Assembly: GCA_963629425.1 (NCBI GenBank)
Contig: CAVGIU010000053.1
Coordinates: 1-11,099 of the forward strand
Direction of reading: 5' to 3'
Origin: F23-B02 sp963629425
GTDB taxonomy: Bacteria > Bacillota > Clostridia > Oscillospirales > Oscillospiraceae
DNA: 11,099 bases
A program made the translations under genes and the position numbers. Below are positions 1 through 6,500 of this stretch, piece after piece (within the stretch, counting starts at the first letter, position 1; every line of letters starts with the position of its first letter). Under the pieces are notes generated by a model. The model was not told the DNA's origin. It saw only the letters and a list, made by a program, of their open reading frames with translations, and ran no database searches.

Positions 1-55
1 CGGCGCTGATACGGGGACTTGCCCGATAAAAAGGAACGGCGCAGAAAGGACATAA
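1..55 (+). CDS. 3' end of an unidentified gene, cut by the window edge
   Basis: An open frame enters from the left edge (frame beginning at base 2) and stops at TAA 53-55. The 17 visible residues begin GADTGTCPIKK. The stop lies one base before the ATG at 57, the tight spacing of an operon, and the ribosome-binding site of the next small ORF lies inside this tail. Too little remains to name a family. If the next ORF is a phage scaffold remnant, this could be the end of a head-morphogenesis gene, but that is inference from position only. Confidence 0.25.
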   Translation, partial: GADTGTCPIKRNGAERT

Positions 56-56
56 C

Positions 57-107
57 ATGAAACTGCAATGGTTAAAAGACATTATAGGCAACGGTTACGC
101 AACTTAA
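57..107 (+). pseudogene. 16-codon ORF, possible truncated phage scaffold (GP20-like) N-terminus
   Basis: ATG at 57 follows a good Shine-Dalgarno (AGAAAGGA, 43-50) and the frame stops at TAA 105-107, giving MKLQWLKDIIGNGYAT. From memory this resembles the start of Clostridia phage minor structural GP20/scaffold proteins, which often begin with a pattern like M-x-x-x-WLK-x-I-x-G-x-x-Y and then continue for over 100 residues. Here the frame ends at once and a terminator follows. It could be a decayed prophage edge or a chance small ORF. No search was run, so the family assignment is tentative. Confidence 0.3.
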
Positions 108-130
108 CGGTACGGTGAAAGACCGCTCAA

Positions 131-157
131 AAAAGGCCCGGTTATCCTGGGCTTTTT
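131..157 (+). terminator. Intrinsic terminator upstream of fhs
   Basis: The hairpin pairs GCCC (136-139) and GG (140-141) with CC (146-147) and GGGC (149-152), with one bulged T and a TTAT loop. The stem is extended by A-T pairs and ends in TTTTT (153-157). It separates the small left-edge ORF from the fhs promoter. Confidence 0.6.
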
Positions 158-179
158 GCTGTTCAAAAGTGACGCATTG

Positions 180-188
180 TGCTATAAT
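180..188 (+). promoter_or_regulatory. Extended -10 promoter of fhs
   Basis: TGCTATAAT gives a perfect -10 hexamer (183-188) with the TGn extension, about 31 bases before the fhs ATG. No good -35 is seen at 17 bp, as expected for extended -10 promoters; TTCAAA at 162-167 is a weak candidate at 15 bp. The 11-mer TGCTATAATAC recurs exactly in front of tatD (4866-4876). Confidence 0.65.
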
Positions 189-218
189 ACTCAGAAGAAA
201 ATTTGAAGGAGGGGTTTA

Positions 219-1895
219 ATGGACAGAAAAAGAGACCTTGAGATCGCGCAAAGCTGCCGCATGAGCCCTATTGAGGATATAGCAGAAAAGCTCGGCATAG
301 GCGGGGACTACCTCGAATGCTACGGGAAATATAAGGCCAAGATCGACCTGAGCTATCTTGCGGACACAAAGCGCGAGGACGGCAAGCTCATTCTGGTCAC
401 GGCCATAACGCCGACCCCGGCCGGCGAGGGCAAGACGACCACGGCCATCGGCCTTGCCGACGGGCTGCGCAGGATAGGAAAAAATGCGGCCGCCGCACTG
501 CGCGAGCCGTCGCTCGGCCCGGTTTTCGGAATAAAGGGCGGAGCCTGTGGAGGCGGATATGCGCAGATAGTCCCGATGGAGGACATTAATCTGCACTTTA
601 CCGGCGATATCCACGCGATAGGCGCAGCGAACAACCTACTGGCCGCGATGATAGATAATCATATCATGCACGGCAACGCTCTCGGCATTGATATAAACAG
701 GATAACCTGGCGCAGATGCGTCGATATGAACGACAGGCAGCTGCGATATATACGCGACGGCCTCGGCGGCGAGAAGGACGGCGTCGAGCGCGACGACGGC
801 TTCGATATAACCGTCGCAAGCGAGATCATGGCGATACTGTGCCTTGCCGAGTCTGCCGCCGACCTCAAGGCGCGGCTTGCGCGGATAGTCATCGGCTACG
901 ATACGAAGGGCAGACCCGTGACATGCAGTCAGCTCAAGGCGCAGGGCGCAATGGCGGCGCTCCTGAAGGACGCGATAAAGCCGAACCTTGTGCAGACGCT
1001 TGAGGGGACTCCGGCATTTGTCCACGGCGGCCCCTTTGCGAACATTGCCCACGGCTGCAACTCGGTTCTGGCAACGCGCATGGCACTCAGAGCGGCAGAC
1101 TACGCCGTGACGGAGGCCGGCTTCGGCGCTGATCTCGGCGCGGAGAAGTTTTTGGATATAAAATGCCGCGCATCGGGTCTGCGACCCTCGGCGGTCGTTG
1201 TCGTAGCAACTATAAGGGCGCTGAAAATGCACGGCGGACTGGATAAGTCGCAGCTTGACAATGAGGACTTGGCTGCGCTCGAAAAGGGAATGCCGAACCT
1301 CCTGCGGCACGTTTCGAATATTAAAAATGTCTACGGCCTTCCGTGCATCGTCGCGCTCAACCGTTTTCCGAGCGACACGGAGGCGGAGCTCAAACTCGCG
1401 GGAAAAATGTGCGCGCAGCTTGATACGCAGATCGTCCTGTCCGACGTTTGGGCGCAGGGCGGCGAAGGTGCGCGCGAGCTTGCCGAGGCGGTAGTCAAGC
1501 TCTGCGAGGAGGACAGCACAGGTTTCAGATATTGCTACGAGGACTCTCTCGGTATCGAGGATAAAATTAATGCCGTAGTAAAAAATATATACGGCGGCAG
1601 CGGTGTCGAGCTGCTTCCCAAGGCACAGCATCAGGCAGCGCAGCTCACGAGTCTCGGCTTTGACCGATTGCCCGTGTGCATTGCGAAAACGCAAAGCAGC
1701 TTTTCCGACGATCCCAAGAAGCTCGGCGCGCCGGAGGGCTTTACAGTAACGGTGCGGCAGATAAAGGTGAGCGCCGGTGCGGGCTTCACGGTGGCGCTCG
1801 CGGGAGATATCATGACCATGCCCGGACTGCCCGGCGTTCCGGCTGCCGAGGGCATCGACATTGACGATAACGGAAGGATAACGGGACTTTTCTGA
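219..1895 (+). CDS. fhs: Formate-tetrahydrofolate ligase
   Basis: This cytosolic enzyme makes 10-formyl-tetrahydrofolate from formate, tetrahydrofolate and ATP, feeding purine synthesis and, in acetogens, the methyl branch of the Wood-Ljungdahl pathway. The 558 residues match the usual length (about 556). Visible marks are the ATP-binding loop TPAGEGKT (residues 66-73), the first family signature GIKGGACGGGY (about 104-114, with Cys where Ala is usual), EDINLHFTGD just after it, and VATIRALKMHGG near residue 330. The ATG at 219 is placed by a strong AAGGAGGGG (206-214). The stop TGA overlaps the next gene's ATG by one base, so the two are probably translated together. The only promoter seen is the extended -10 just upstream. 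There is no frameshift or missing segment. The assignment is secure; whether it serves acetogenesis or only biosynthesis cannot be told from this window. Confidence 0.97.
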   Translation: MDRKRDLEIAQSCRMSPIEDIAEKLGIGGDYLECYGKYKAKIDLSYLADTKREDGKLILVTAITPTPAGEGKTTTAIGLADGLRRIGKNAAAALREPSLGPVFGIKGGACGGGYAQIVPMEDINLHFTGDIHAIGAANNLLAAMIDNHIMHGNALGIDINRITWRRCVDMNDRQLRYIRDGLGGEKDGVERDDGFDITVASEIMAILCLAESAADLKARLARIVIGYDTKGRPVTCSQLKAQGAMAALLKDAIKPNLVQTLEGTPAFVHGGPFANIAHGCNSVLATRMALRAADYAVTEAGFGADLGAEKFLDIKCRASGLRPSAVVVVATIRALKMHGGLDKSQLDNEDLAALEKGMPNLLRHVSNIKNVYGLPCIVALNRFPSDTEAELKLAGKMCAQLDTQIVLSDVWAQGGEGARELAEAVVKLCEEDSTGFRYCYEDSLGIEDKINAVVKNIYGGSGVELLPKAQHQAAQLTSLGFDRLPVCIAKTQSSFSDDPKKLGAPEGFTVTVRQIKVSAGAGFTVALAGDIMTMPGLPGVPAAEGIDIDDNGRITGLF

Positions 1896-2578
1896 TGGAT
1901 TTTAGCAGAATGCTCGGCTATACTGAGGCACTGAGCAAAAATAACGACCGGACATGGTTTCACGATAACCACAGGCAATACGAGCAGGCGCAGGAGGATT
2001 TCCTCATGCTGCTGGACGTGATGAAATTCGTTCTGGCAAAGGACGCGCCGGAAATCGGCGATCAGCTCCTGTTTGAAAACCCGAAGAACTTCATGTACCG
2101 TATACCGCGTGACATGCGCTACAGCAAAAATAAAACGCCCTATAACCCGGCATTCAGAGCCTATATGTCGCCGCACAAGAAGGATTTCCTGCCGCTTTCG
2201 TACTATATTCACATAAGCCATGAGCGCTGCATCATAGAGACCGGCGCGTGGCCGTGGGAAACGAAGCAGCTTAACCGCCTGCGTGAGCATATCGCCTATA
2301 ACTATGAAGAGCTCGACACGATATGCGCCGAAAACGGGCTCATGGTCTGGGGCGAGCAGCTAAAGCGCACGCCGCGCGGCTATGATGCCGACCATCCCGC
2401 CGCCGACTGGCTGAAATATAAGTTTTGGCTCACGGAGTACAGCTTCACGGAGGCAGACCTCACTGATCTCGATACATTTGCCGAGGCCGCGGGAGCGGCA
2501 GTGCGCAGATTCGAGCCGTTCAGGCAGTTTTTGATGGCTGCGTTTGACGACAGAGTGTACAGCGACAAAGCCGAATAA
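1895..2578 (+). CDS. DUF2461 domain protein
   Basis: The 227-residue soluble protein has the features of the DUF2461 (TIGR02453) family: an N-terminal part with the pattern L-x(4)-NN-DR-TWF-x(2)-N-x(3)-Y (about residues 12-29), then ENPKNFMYRIPRDMRYS and NKTPYNPAF (roughly 68-92), and a C-terminal basic/aromatic tail. No signal peptide or membrane segment is visible. The family is widespread but its biochemical role is not established, so no function is claimed. The start is fixed by the TGATG overlap with fhs (1893-1897). No strong Shine-Dalgarno sits at the right distance, which suggests translational coupling to fhs. A perfect hairpin follows the stop directly. Family membership is fairly sure; the biology is unknown. 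Confidence 0.88.
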   Translation: MDFSRMLGYTEALSKNNDRTWFHDNHRQYEQAQEDFLMLLDVMKFVLAKDAPEIGDQLLFENPKNFMYRIPRDMRYSKNKTPYNPAFRAYMSPHKKDFLPLSYYIHISHERCIIETGAWPWETKQLNRLREHIAYNYEELDTICAENGLMVWGEQLKRTPRGYDADHPAADWLKYKFWLTEYSFTEADLTDLDTFAEAAGAAVRRFEPFRQFLMAAFDDRVYSDKAE

Positions 2579-2613
2579 AGTCAAGACCTTCGGCAAAGCC
2601 GAAGGTCTTGACT
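2579..2613. terminator. Perfect 16-bp hairpin between convergent genes
   Basis: AGTCAAGACCTTCGGC (2579-2594) pairs base for base with 2598-2613 around an AAA loop. It starts right after the DUF2461 stop and ends 7 bases before the stop of the minus-strand gene, so it can serve both. Neither side has a long T run (the minus side reads TTTATTC), so termination may depend on stem strength. Confidence 0.7.
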
Positions 2614-2620
2614 CATATAC

Positions 2621-3259
2621 TCAGGAAGCTTCTTTGTTATTAAACACCTGGATGCTTGCGCTGTTTATAAGCTGATCTGTGTAATTTTTTAAATAATCAT
2701 TCCATTCATCCATGCTGACGTACTCCTTGCCTTCAGAAGCCGCAAGCTCGGAGCGAAGCTTGTCTTGAAGATTACCTATGGAAAGCGATTTTTTGTACGC
2801 GGGACGTATGCTTGCCCAATATTCATCCTCGCTCATGCCGAGCTGCTTGATATAACTTTTTAAAAATGCTCTGTTTTCCGACTGATCGCTCTGCTGCAAA
2901 ATGTCCTTAGCCATGTTTATTGCCTCGTCAATCTCGGCTTCCGTTGCGGTCAGCCCGCGGCGCTTTGCCTCATCAAAAAGCACCTGCTGACGAGCGAGCC
3001 TGTCAAGAAGCTGCTCATCGGTGTATGAGGTCTGAGCATTGCTCATGGTTGACTTGTAAATTTGAAATTCTTTTTCGGAAAAGCTCGTTCCGTTGACGGT
3101 CATGACAATGACGTCGCCGGAATAAGCGCTCTGAATATTATGGATCGTTTGTCCTGCTTCTTCTCCGGCCTTGCTCTCAAAGTTAGCGGTTACGGCAATT
3201 GTGATAGACAGCGCTGCAATAACACATACCAAAATGGCAAAAAATACCTTTTTATTCAT
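2621..3259 (-). CDS. Membrane-anchored SurA_N-like (foldase-type) protein without PPIase domain
   Basis: The predicted product has 212 residues. A lysine-containing start followed by a hydrophobic stretch (about residues 4-25) makes an N-terminal anchor or signal peptide with no lipobox. The outside part carries the SurA/PrsA N-terminal chaperone pattern: VNGTSFSEKEFQIYKS (55-70), an alpha-helical region with QQVLFDEAKRRGL (91-103), TEAEIDEAI, and a later LGMSEDEYW (140-148). The parvulin peptidyl-prolyl isomerase domain of PrsA is absent and the protein ends soon after the helical part. ATG at 3259 is chosen because GGAGGTG (3265-3271) precedes it; an in-frame TTG at 3283 would leave that site inside the gene. 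It lies 20 bases after the secreted-protein gene and probably shares its transcript. A role in folding or holding that secreted partner at the membrane is inference. Confidence 0.72.
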   Translation of the reverse strand: MNKKVFFAILVCVIAALSITIAVTANFESKAGEEAGQTIHNIQSAYSGDVIVMTVNGTSFSEKEFQIYKSTMSNAQTSYTDEQLLDRLARQQVLFDEAKRRGLTATEAEIDEAINMAKDILQQSDQSENRAFLKSYIKQLGMSEDEYWASIRPAYKKSLSIGNLQDKLRSELAASEGKEYVSMDEWNDYLKNYTDQLINSASIQVFNNKEAS

Positions 3260-3279
3260 GATAACACCTCCGATCCAAA

Positions 3280-3828
3280 TCAAAAAGAGTACTTCACAGT
3301 GTACCCGCAGCCCGGATACAGTGCATCCGGAACGCTAACGTTTCCTCCACCCTCTGCACGAATTCTGTGGTTTCCCATACTCGTCTTTGTCCGTGTTCCG
3401 GAGACAGCCACGGCATACCAGGATGCGTTAGTTACCTTATAAAAGCTGACATCTTTATAAAGCTGCTGACTCTTTAAAAGAGTGGTGGTACTGTCTTTAT
3501 AGTACTGTGCCTGTATACCGGCGAAGGGTGTTAAATCAGCAACTCCTTTACCGGCCCAAAAGGTGCATGCGACTTCAAGACATGTTGCAGCAGATGTTGT
3601 TGAAGCCGATGTGTTACGAGAATAATCAACTGCAATATAGCACCGAACTACTGCGGCGAATGGAGCGAAGCCGACAGTTTCTCCAACATAAAAAATATGT
3701 TTATTTTCGGTGTATGTATGTCCTAATGTTGCATGTGCCGTAGATAAAGGGAGGGATGCTAGCATGAGAAAAGTCATAATAACAGCAATAATCTGCTTCC
3801 TTTTGCTTTTTGAGTCGTTAACAACCAT
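3280..3828 (-). CDS. Small secreted protein with four cysteines, family not recognised
   Basis: The predicted product has 182 residues. A basic N-terminus (SKSKRK, 6-11) and hydrophobic core (about 13-29) end in AHA (31-33), a good signal peptidase I site, leaving a mature protein of about 149 residues. The mature part is rich in Thr, Ser, Ala, Tyr and Gly and has exactly four cysteines (63, 83, 88, 174), enough for two disulfides. No membrane segment, cell-wall anchor or known catalytic motif is seen, and I do not recognise the family. The start is set by AAGGAGG just upstream of ATG 3828; the frame is open further upstream but without a ribosome site. It is first in an operon with the SurA_N-like gene and follows two candidate promoters. 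By hand count several 60-base lines here are only about 35-47% GC, against about 70% in a sampled line of fhs. A secreted structural or antagonistic protein are both possible. Confidence 0.72.
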   Translation of the reverse strand: MVVNDSKSKRKQIIAVIMTFLMLASLPLSTAHATLGHTYTENKHIFYVGETVGFAPFAAVVRCYIAVDYSRNTSASTTSAATCLEVACTFWAGKGVADLTPFAGIQAQYYKDSTTTLLKSQQLYKDVSFYKVTNASWYAVAVSGTRTKTSMGNHRIRAEGGGNVSVPDALYPGCGYTVKYSF

Positions 3829-3938
3829 TGTATTCCTCCTTGTAAGTGTTGTCGGTATAAATGCAAACAACATAATCGTCTCTAATTGGGACTTAAACAA
3901 ACACCGGAATCACCACCCACGACAAAAATTACAAGTTA

Positions 3939-3948
3939 ATTGTACAAT
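3939..3948. promoter_or_regulatory. 10-bp palindrome ATTGTACAAT, candidate operator
   Basis: A perfect palindrome covering the -10 of P2. Its half ATTGTA/TACAAT is the same as the outer part of the larger palindrome at 4002-4019, which suggests one regulator could bind both sites. The regulator is not identified in this window. Confidence 0.45.
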
Positions 3949-3966
3949 AAATGTCCTAAAAGTCAA
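3939..3966 (-). promoter_or_regulatory. Candidate proximal promoter P2 of the secreted-protein operon
   Basis: Read on the minus strand, TTGACT (-35, 3961-3966) is followed after 16 bases by TACAAT (-10, 3939-3944). The -10 lies inside the palindrome at 3939-3948. Confidence 0.5.
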
Positions 3967-4001
3967 TTACTCCAAAGCGAAAAATGGAATCAAAACAAAA
4001 T

Positions 4002-4019
4002 ATTGTATACCTATACAAT
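4002..4019. promoter_or_regulatory. 18-bp inverted repeat over the P1 -10 box, candidate operator
   Basis: ATTGTATA (4002-4009) and TATACAAT (4012-4019) form a perfect inverted repeat with a CC spacer. It covers the -10 of promoter P1, so a bound repressor would block RNA polymerase. Size and symmetry fit a dimeric helix-turn-helix regulator. Confidence 0.5.
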
Positions 4020-4032
4020 TTTCACGTGTCAA
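4004..4032 (-). promoter_or_regulatory. Candidate distal promoter P1 of the secreted-protein operon
   Basis: On the minus strand a perfect TTGACA (-35, 4027-4032) is followed after 17 bases by TATACA (-10, 4004-4009; TACAAT two bases later is an alternative). The -35 is half of a second inverted repeat, TGTCAA-AA-TTGACA (4027-4040). Transcripts from here would carry a leader of roughly 170 bases. The region 3829-4049 otherwise holds no gene that I can support. Confidence 0.6.
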
Positions 4033-4049
4033 AATTGACAATATAGCAC

Positions 4050-4086
4050 AAAAACGAAGGAAGCCAAAAGCAGATCCTTCGTTTTT
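4050..4086. terminator. Bidirectional terminator after the DUF364 gene
   Basis: AAAAACGAAGGA (4050-4061) pairs perfectly with TCCTTCGTTTTT (4075-4086) around a 13-base loop. The stem is framed by A and T runs on both sides, so it works in either direction. It lies 13 bases past the stop of the minus-strand DUF4213/DUF364 gene and shields the downstream P1 promoter from read-through. Confidence 0.8.
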
Positions 4087-4099
4087 ACGTTATGTAAAC

Positions 4100-4813
4100 T
4101 TAGATCATAAACACATCGCCGTAGGGATACGGGCTGCCGGGCTTTTCGAGCGTCCAGCGCTCGAAAGCCTCCTTATCGCGCACGACCATGCCCGAGAGAC
4201 GCGATATGCCGAGCGCCTTGAGCTCGGGACACATTGGCGTTGTCGGACCGATAATAACAGTCTCTGCGTTTTTTGAAAGCTCCAGCAGGCGGGAAAGCGT
4301 CTTGTTTATGGCGGCGCTCGCCGTCATAATGACTATATCGCAGTCGGGTAGGAGGTATTCGCAGGCCGAATCGGGGTAGTCGCCGGGCTTTGGACTGCGC
4401 TCTATTATGTAAACCTCGCTTGCGCCGTCCAGTGCTCCGGGCTGAAGGCTCATATGGCCGATAAGGGCGATCTTTTTGCCCTCGGTCACCATGCCCTTAG
4501 TGCAGCTTTTGTCGAAGCCGCACTGAGCGCCGAGCTCGTGCATGTGCTCGCTTGTATTGTAAAATGCGTTTATGACCGCCATGCCCTCGGATGCTTCGAG
4601 AAGGTTCCATGACCTTGCCGCGTTTGCTGCTTCACGCGCAGACATCCCGACAAGCGTGGGGAACATGCGCTCGCGGCTTTGCAGCATATCGTGCAGCGCT
4701 ATGCCGTATCGCCCGTCGCTGAGCTCGGCCGCGATCCACGATTTGCCGTGAACTATACGCGAAACATATAGCTCCGGCGAAATTCCATCTATCAAAATAT
4801 CGTAATAATCCAT
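4100..4813 (-). CDS. DUF4213/DUF364 protein (Rossmann-like, putative heavy-metal chelation)
   Basis: A 237-residue cytosolic protein. The N-terminal third (about 1-85) looks like DUF4213, with VHGKSWIAAEL (21-31), YGIAL (36-40) and the conserved NAFYNT (82-87). The C-terminal part (about 112-237) is a DUF364 Rossmann-like domain: KKIALIGHM (113-121), VYIIERSP (134-141), CDIVIMTASAAIN (158-170) and the loop GPTTPMCPE (189-197). Pfam describes DUF364 as a putative heavy-metal chelation domain; the substrate is not established. Cysteines at 98, 104, 151, 158 and 195 are possible ligands. ATG 4813 follows a GGAGG site (4821-4826). It diverges from tatD through only 84 bases holding two overlapping promoters, and a strong terminator follows. 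The family call is good; the function is open. Confidence 0.86.
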   Translation of the reverse strand: MDYYDILIDGISPELYVSRIVHGKSWIAAELSDGRYGIALHDMLQSRERMFPTLVGMSAREAANAARSWNLLEASEGMAVINAFYNTSEHMHELGAQCGFDKSCTKGMVTEGKKIALIGHMSLQPGALDGASEVYIIERSPKPGDYPDSACEYLLPDCDIVIMTASAAINKTLSRLLELSKNAETVIIGPTTPMCPELKALGISRLSGMVVRDKEAFERWTLEKPGSPYPYGDVFMI

Positions 4814-4831
4814 AACTCTGCCTCCGAGAGC

Positions 4832-4861
4832 ATTATATCACCGCTTGCGCCGCTGTGGCAA
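4832..4861 (-). promoter_or_regulatory. Promoter of the DUF4213/DUF364 gene
   Basis: On the minus strand TTGCCA (-35, 4856-4861) is followed after 18 bases by an extended -10, TGATATAAT (hexamer 4832-4837). It overlaps the oppositely directed tatD promoter almost completely. Confidence 0.65.
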
Positions 4862-4874
4862 GTGATGCTATAAT
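4845..4874 (+). promoter_or_regulatory. Promoter of the tatD-phosphatase operon
   Basis: TTGCGC (4845-4850), 18 bases, then the extended -10 TGCTATAAT (hexamer 4869-4874). Transcription would start near 4881, so an upstream in-frame ATG at 4880 could not be the used start and the ATG at 4898 is favoured. Confidence 0.65.
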
Positions 4875-4897
4875 ACTTTATGTTTGGAGGTATTGCA

Positions 4898-5665
4898 ATG
4901 ATATTTGACACCCACGCGCATTATGACAGCGGCGCGTTCAACGCCGACCGCTTTGAAATACTTGAATCCATGCCGGAAAAAAACGTCGGGCTCATCGTCG
5001 ACCCGGGCTGCGACCTCATAAGCTCGCGCGAGGCAATAGCGCTCGCGGAGAAATATGACTTTGTCTACGCCGCCGCCGGCTGGCACCCGGAGGATATTGA
5101 CAAGCTCAGCGAGGAGGGTTTTGCCGAGCTCATGAAGCTTGCGGAGCACCCCAAATGTGTCGCCGTCGGAGAGATCGGGCTCGATTATTATTGGGATGCT
5201 GAGCACAAGGACGAGCAGAAGCAGCTGTTTATCCGCCAAATAGAGCTCGCGCTTCGGCTCAATAAGCCCGTTATCGTCCATGACCGCGAGGCGCACGGTG
5301 ACTGCTTTGATATCGTCTGCCGGTATTCCGAGCTGCGCGGCGTGTTCCACTGCTACTCCGGCAGCGCGGAAATGGCCGCCGAGCTTTTAAAGCGCGGCTG
5401 GTACCTCGGCTTTGATGGGCCTATAACTTATAAAAACGCGCGCAAATCGATAGAGGTTTTGGAAAAGTGCCCGCTTGACCGCATGGTCATCGAGACCGAC
5501 AGCCCCTATCTCACGCCCGTTCCGAACAGAGGAAAGCGCAACGATTCCTCAAACCTCAAATATGTTATCGAAAAGATAGCCGAGGTCAAGGGCGTGAGCT
5601 GCGAGGAGATAGAGCGCGCAACGTTTGAAAACGGCAAAAGACTATATGCAATGGAGGATATGTGA
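4898..5665 (+). CDS. tatD: TatD-family metal-dependent hydrolase / DNase
   Basis: A 255-residue cytosolic TIM-barrel protein of the TatD family, whose members are metal-dependent nucleases acting on DNA ends in repair and DNA turnover. All expected metal ligands are present: H6 and H8 in FDTHAH, E92 in GEIGLDYYWD, H128 in VIVHDRE, H151 in FHCYSGS and D201 in IETDSPYL, followed by the usual P-x-P-x-RGKRN (207-215). Length is normal for the family. The ATG at 4898 is chosen over 4880 because TTTGGAGG lies at 4883-4890 and the -10 box leaves no leader for the earlier ATG. The stop TGA shares one base with the ATG of the next gene. The nucleic-acid substrate has not been settled for every member, so the precise role stays general. 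Confidence 0.93.
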   Translation: MIFDTHAHYDSGAFNADRFEILESMPEKNVGLIVDPGCDLISSREAIALAEKYDFVYAAAGWHPEDIDKLSEEGFAELMKLAEHPKCVAVGEIGLDYYWDAEHKDEQKQLFIRQIELALRLNKPVIVHDREAHGDCFDIVCRYSELRGVFHCYSGSAEMAAELLKRGWYLGFDGPITYKNARKSIEVLEKCPLDRMVIETDSPYLTPVPNRGKRNDSSNLKYVIEKIAEVKGVSCEEIERATFENGKRLYAMEDM

Positions 5666-6480
5666 TGTACGCACCCGGGATAATACTCAGCGGCGCACCG
5701 AACGCACGCGACCTCGGCGGGATCGAGACCGTTGACGGAAGGGTACTCAGACACGGCCGCCTTATTCGCAGCGGCATGCTCTCACGTCTTGATGATAATG
5801 ATATAAGCTATCTCAAAAACGCCGGGCTGCGCACGGTTGTCGATTTCCGCACCCTGGCAGAGCGCCTGCAAAAGCCCGACCGTCTGCCCGAGGGCACGGA
5901 GTACATAATCTGTCCCATACTCGAGGATAAGGCAGAGGGCATAACACGCGATAAGCCCGAGACCGAGGACGAGGAAGCGCAGCGAACCGTCAAAATGGCG
6001 CGGCGGCTCATGGCGCGCGATTCCGACGGCGCGGCGCAGATGCGCTCGCTGTACCCCGTTATGGTGACGCTCGAGCACTCGGTGCGGCACTACAGGCAGT
6101 TTTTCGAGATCCTTCTCCGTCACGAGGAAGGTGCGCTTTTATATCACTGCACCATGGGCAAGGACCGCGTCGGCACGGCGACGGCGCTCATTCTGTCAGC
6201 GCTCGGCGTCTCACGCGAGATGATATTTGAAGACTATCTCATAACGCGCACGCGCTGCGCACCGGGCACGGAACGGCTCGTTAATAACTGCAAAAGATAC
6301 ACCGACGATGCTGCAACGCTTGAGTTTATAAGAACTCTCGACACCGTTCGGGTGGACTTCCTCGGCGCGGCGCTTGAGACAATCGACGAAAATTACGGCG
6401 GCATGGGCAATTTCCTGCGCGGGCAGATGGCGCTCGACGATGAAAAGCTTGCGCGCCTGCGCGAGCTGTATCTTGAGTAA
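5665..6480 (+). CDS. Tyrosine-phosphatase family protein (Y_phosphatase3, PF13350 type)
   Basis: A 271-residue soluble protein. The N-terminal NARDLGGIE (13-21) and HGRLIRSGML (30-39) and the DFRTLAER block (60-67) are typical of the bacterial tyrosine/dual-specificity phosphatase family that includes secreted virulence enzymes. The catalytic P-loop HCTMGKDRVG (161-170) satisfies C-x5-R with C162 and R168. Most relatives have Ala or Ser where Met 164 stands, a mild oddity. No signal peptide is seen, so it probably acts inside the cell. ATG 5665 follows ATGGAGG (5651-5657) and overlaps the tatD stop as TGATG; a GTG one codon earlier is less likely. A hairpin terminator follows. The substrate could be a phosphoprotein or a phosphoinositide-like or sugar phosphate. 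Confidence 0.88.
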   Translation: MYAPGIILSGAPNARDLGGIETVDGRVLRHGRLIRSGMLSRLDDNDISYLKNAGLRTVVDFRTLAERLQKPDRLPEGTEYIICPILEDKAEGITRDKPETEDEEAQRTVKMARRLMARDSDGAAQMRSLYPVMVTLEHSVRHYRQFFEILLRHEEGALLYHCTMGKDRVGTATALILSALGVSREMIFEDYLITRTRCAPGTERLVNNCKRYTDDAATLEFIRTLDTVRVDFLGAALETIDENYGGMGNFLRGQMALDDEKLARLRELYLE

Positions 6481-6500
6481 AAAACAATGTGATATGAAAA

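Noticed and set aside
636..1694. 352-codon open frame on the minus strand opposite fhs
   Set aside because: It lies wholly antisense to a clear fhs gene, has no ribosome site or recognisable domain, and is the kind of long shadow frame that GC-rich coding sequence produces.
3260..3283. TTG start giving an eight-residue longer SurA_N-like protein
   Set aside because: The extension would run through the GGAGGTG ribosome site and has no site of its own; ATG at 3259 is better placed.
3710..4276. 188-codon plus-strand frame across the secreted-protein leader and the DUF364 gene end
   Set aside because: It crosses a strong terminator hairpin, two promoters and parts of two better-supported genes, and has no ribosome site or domain.
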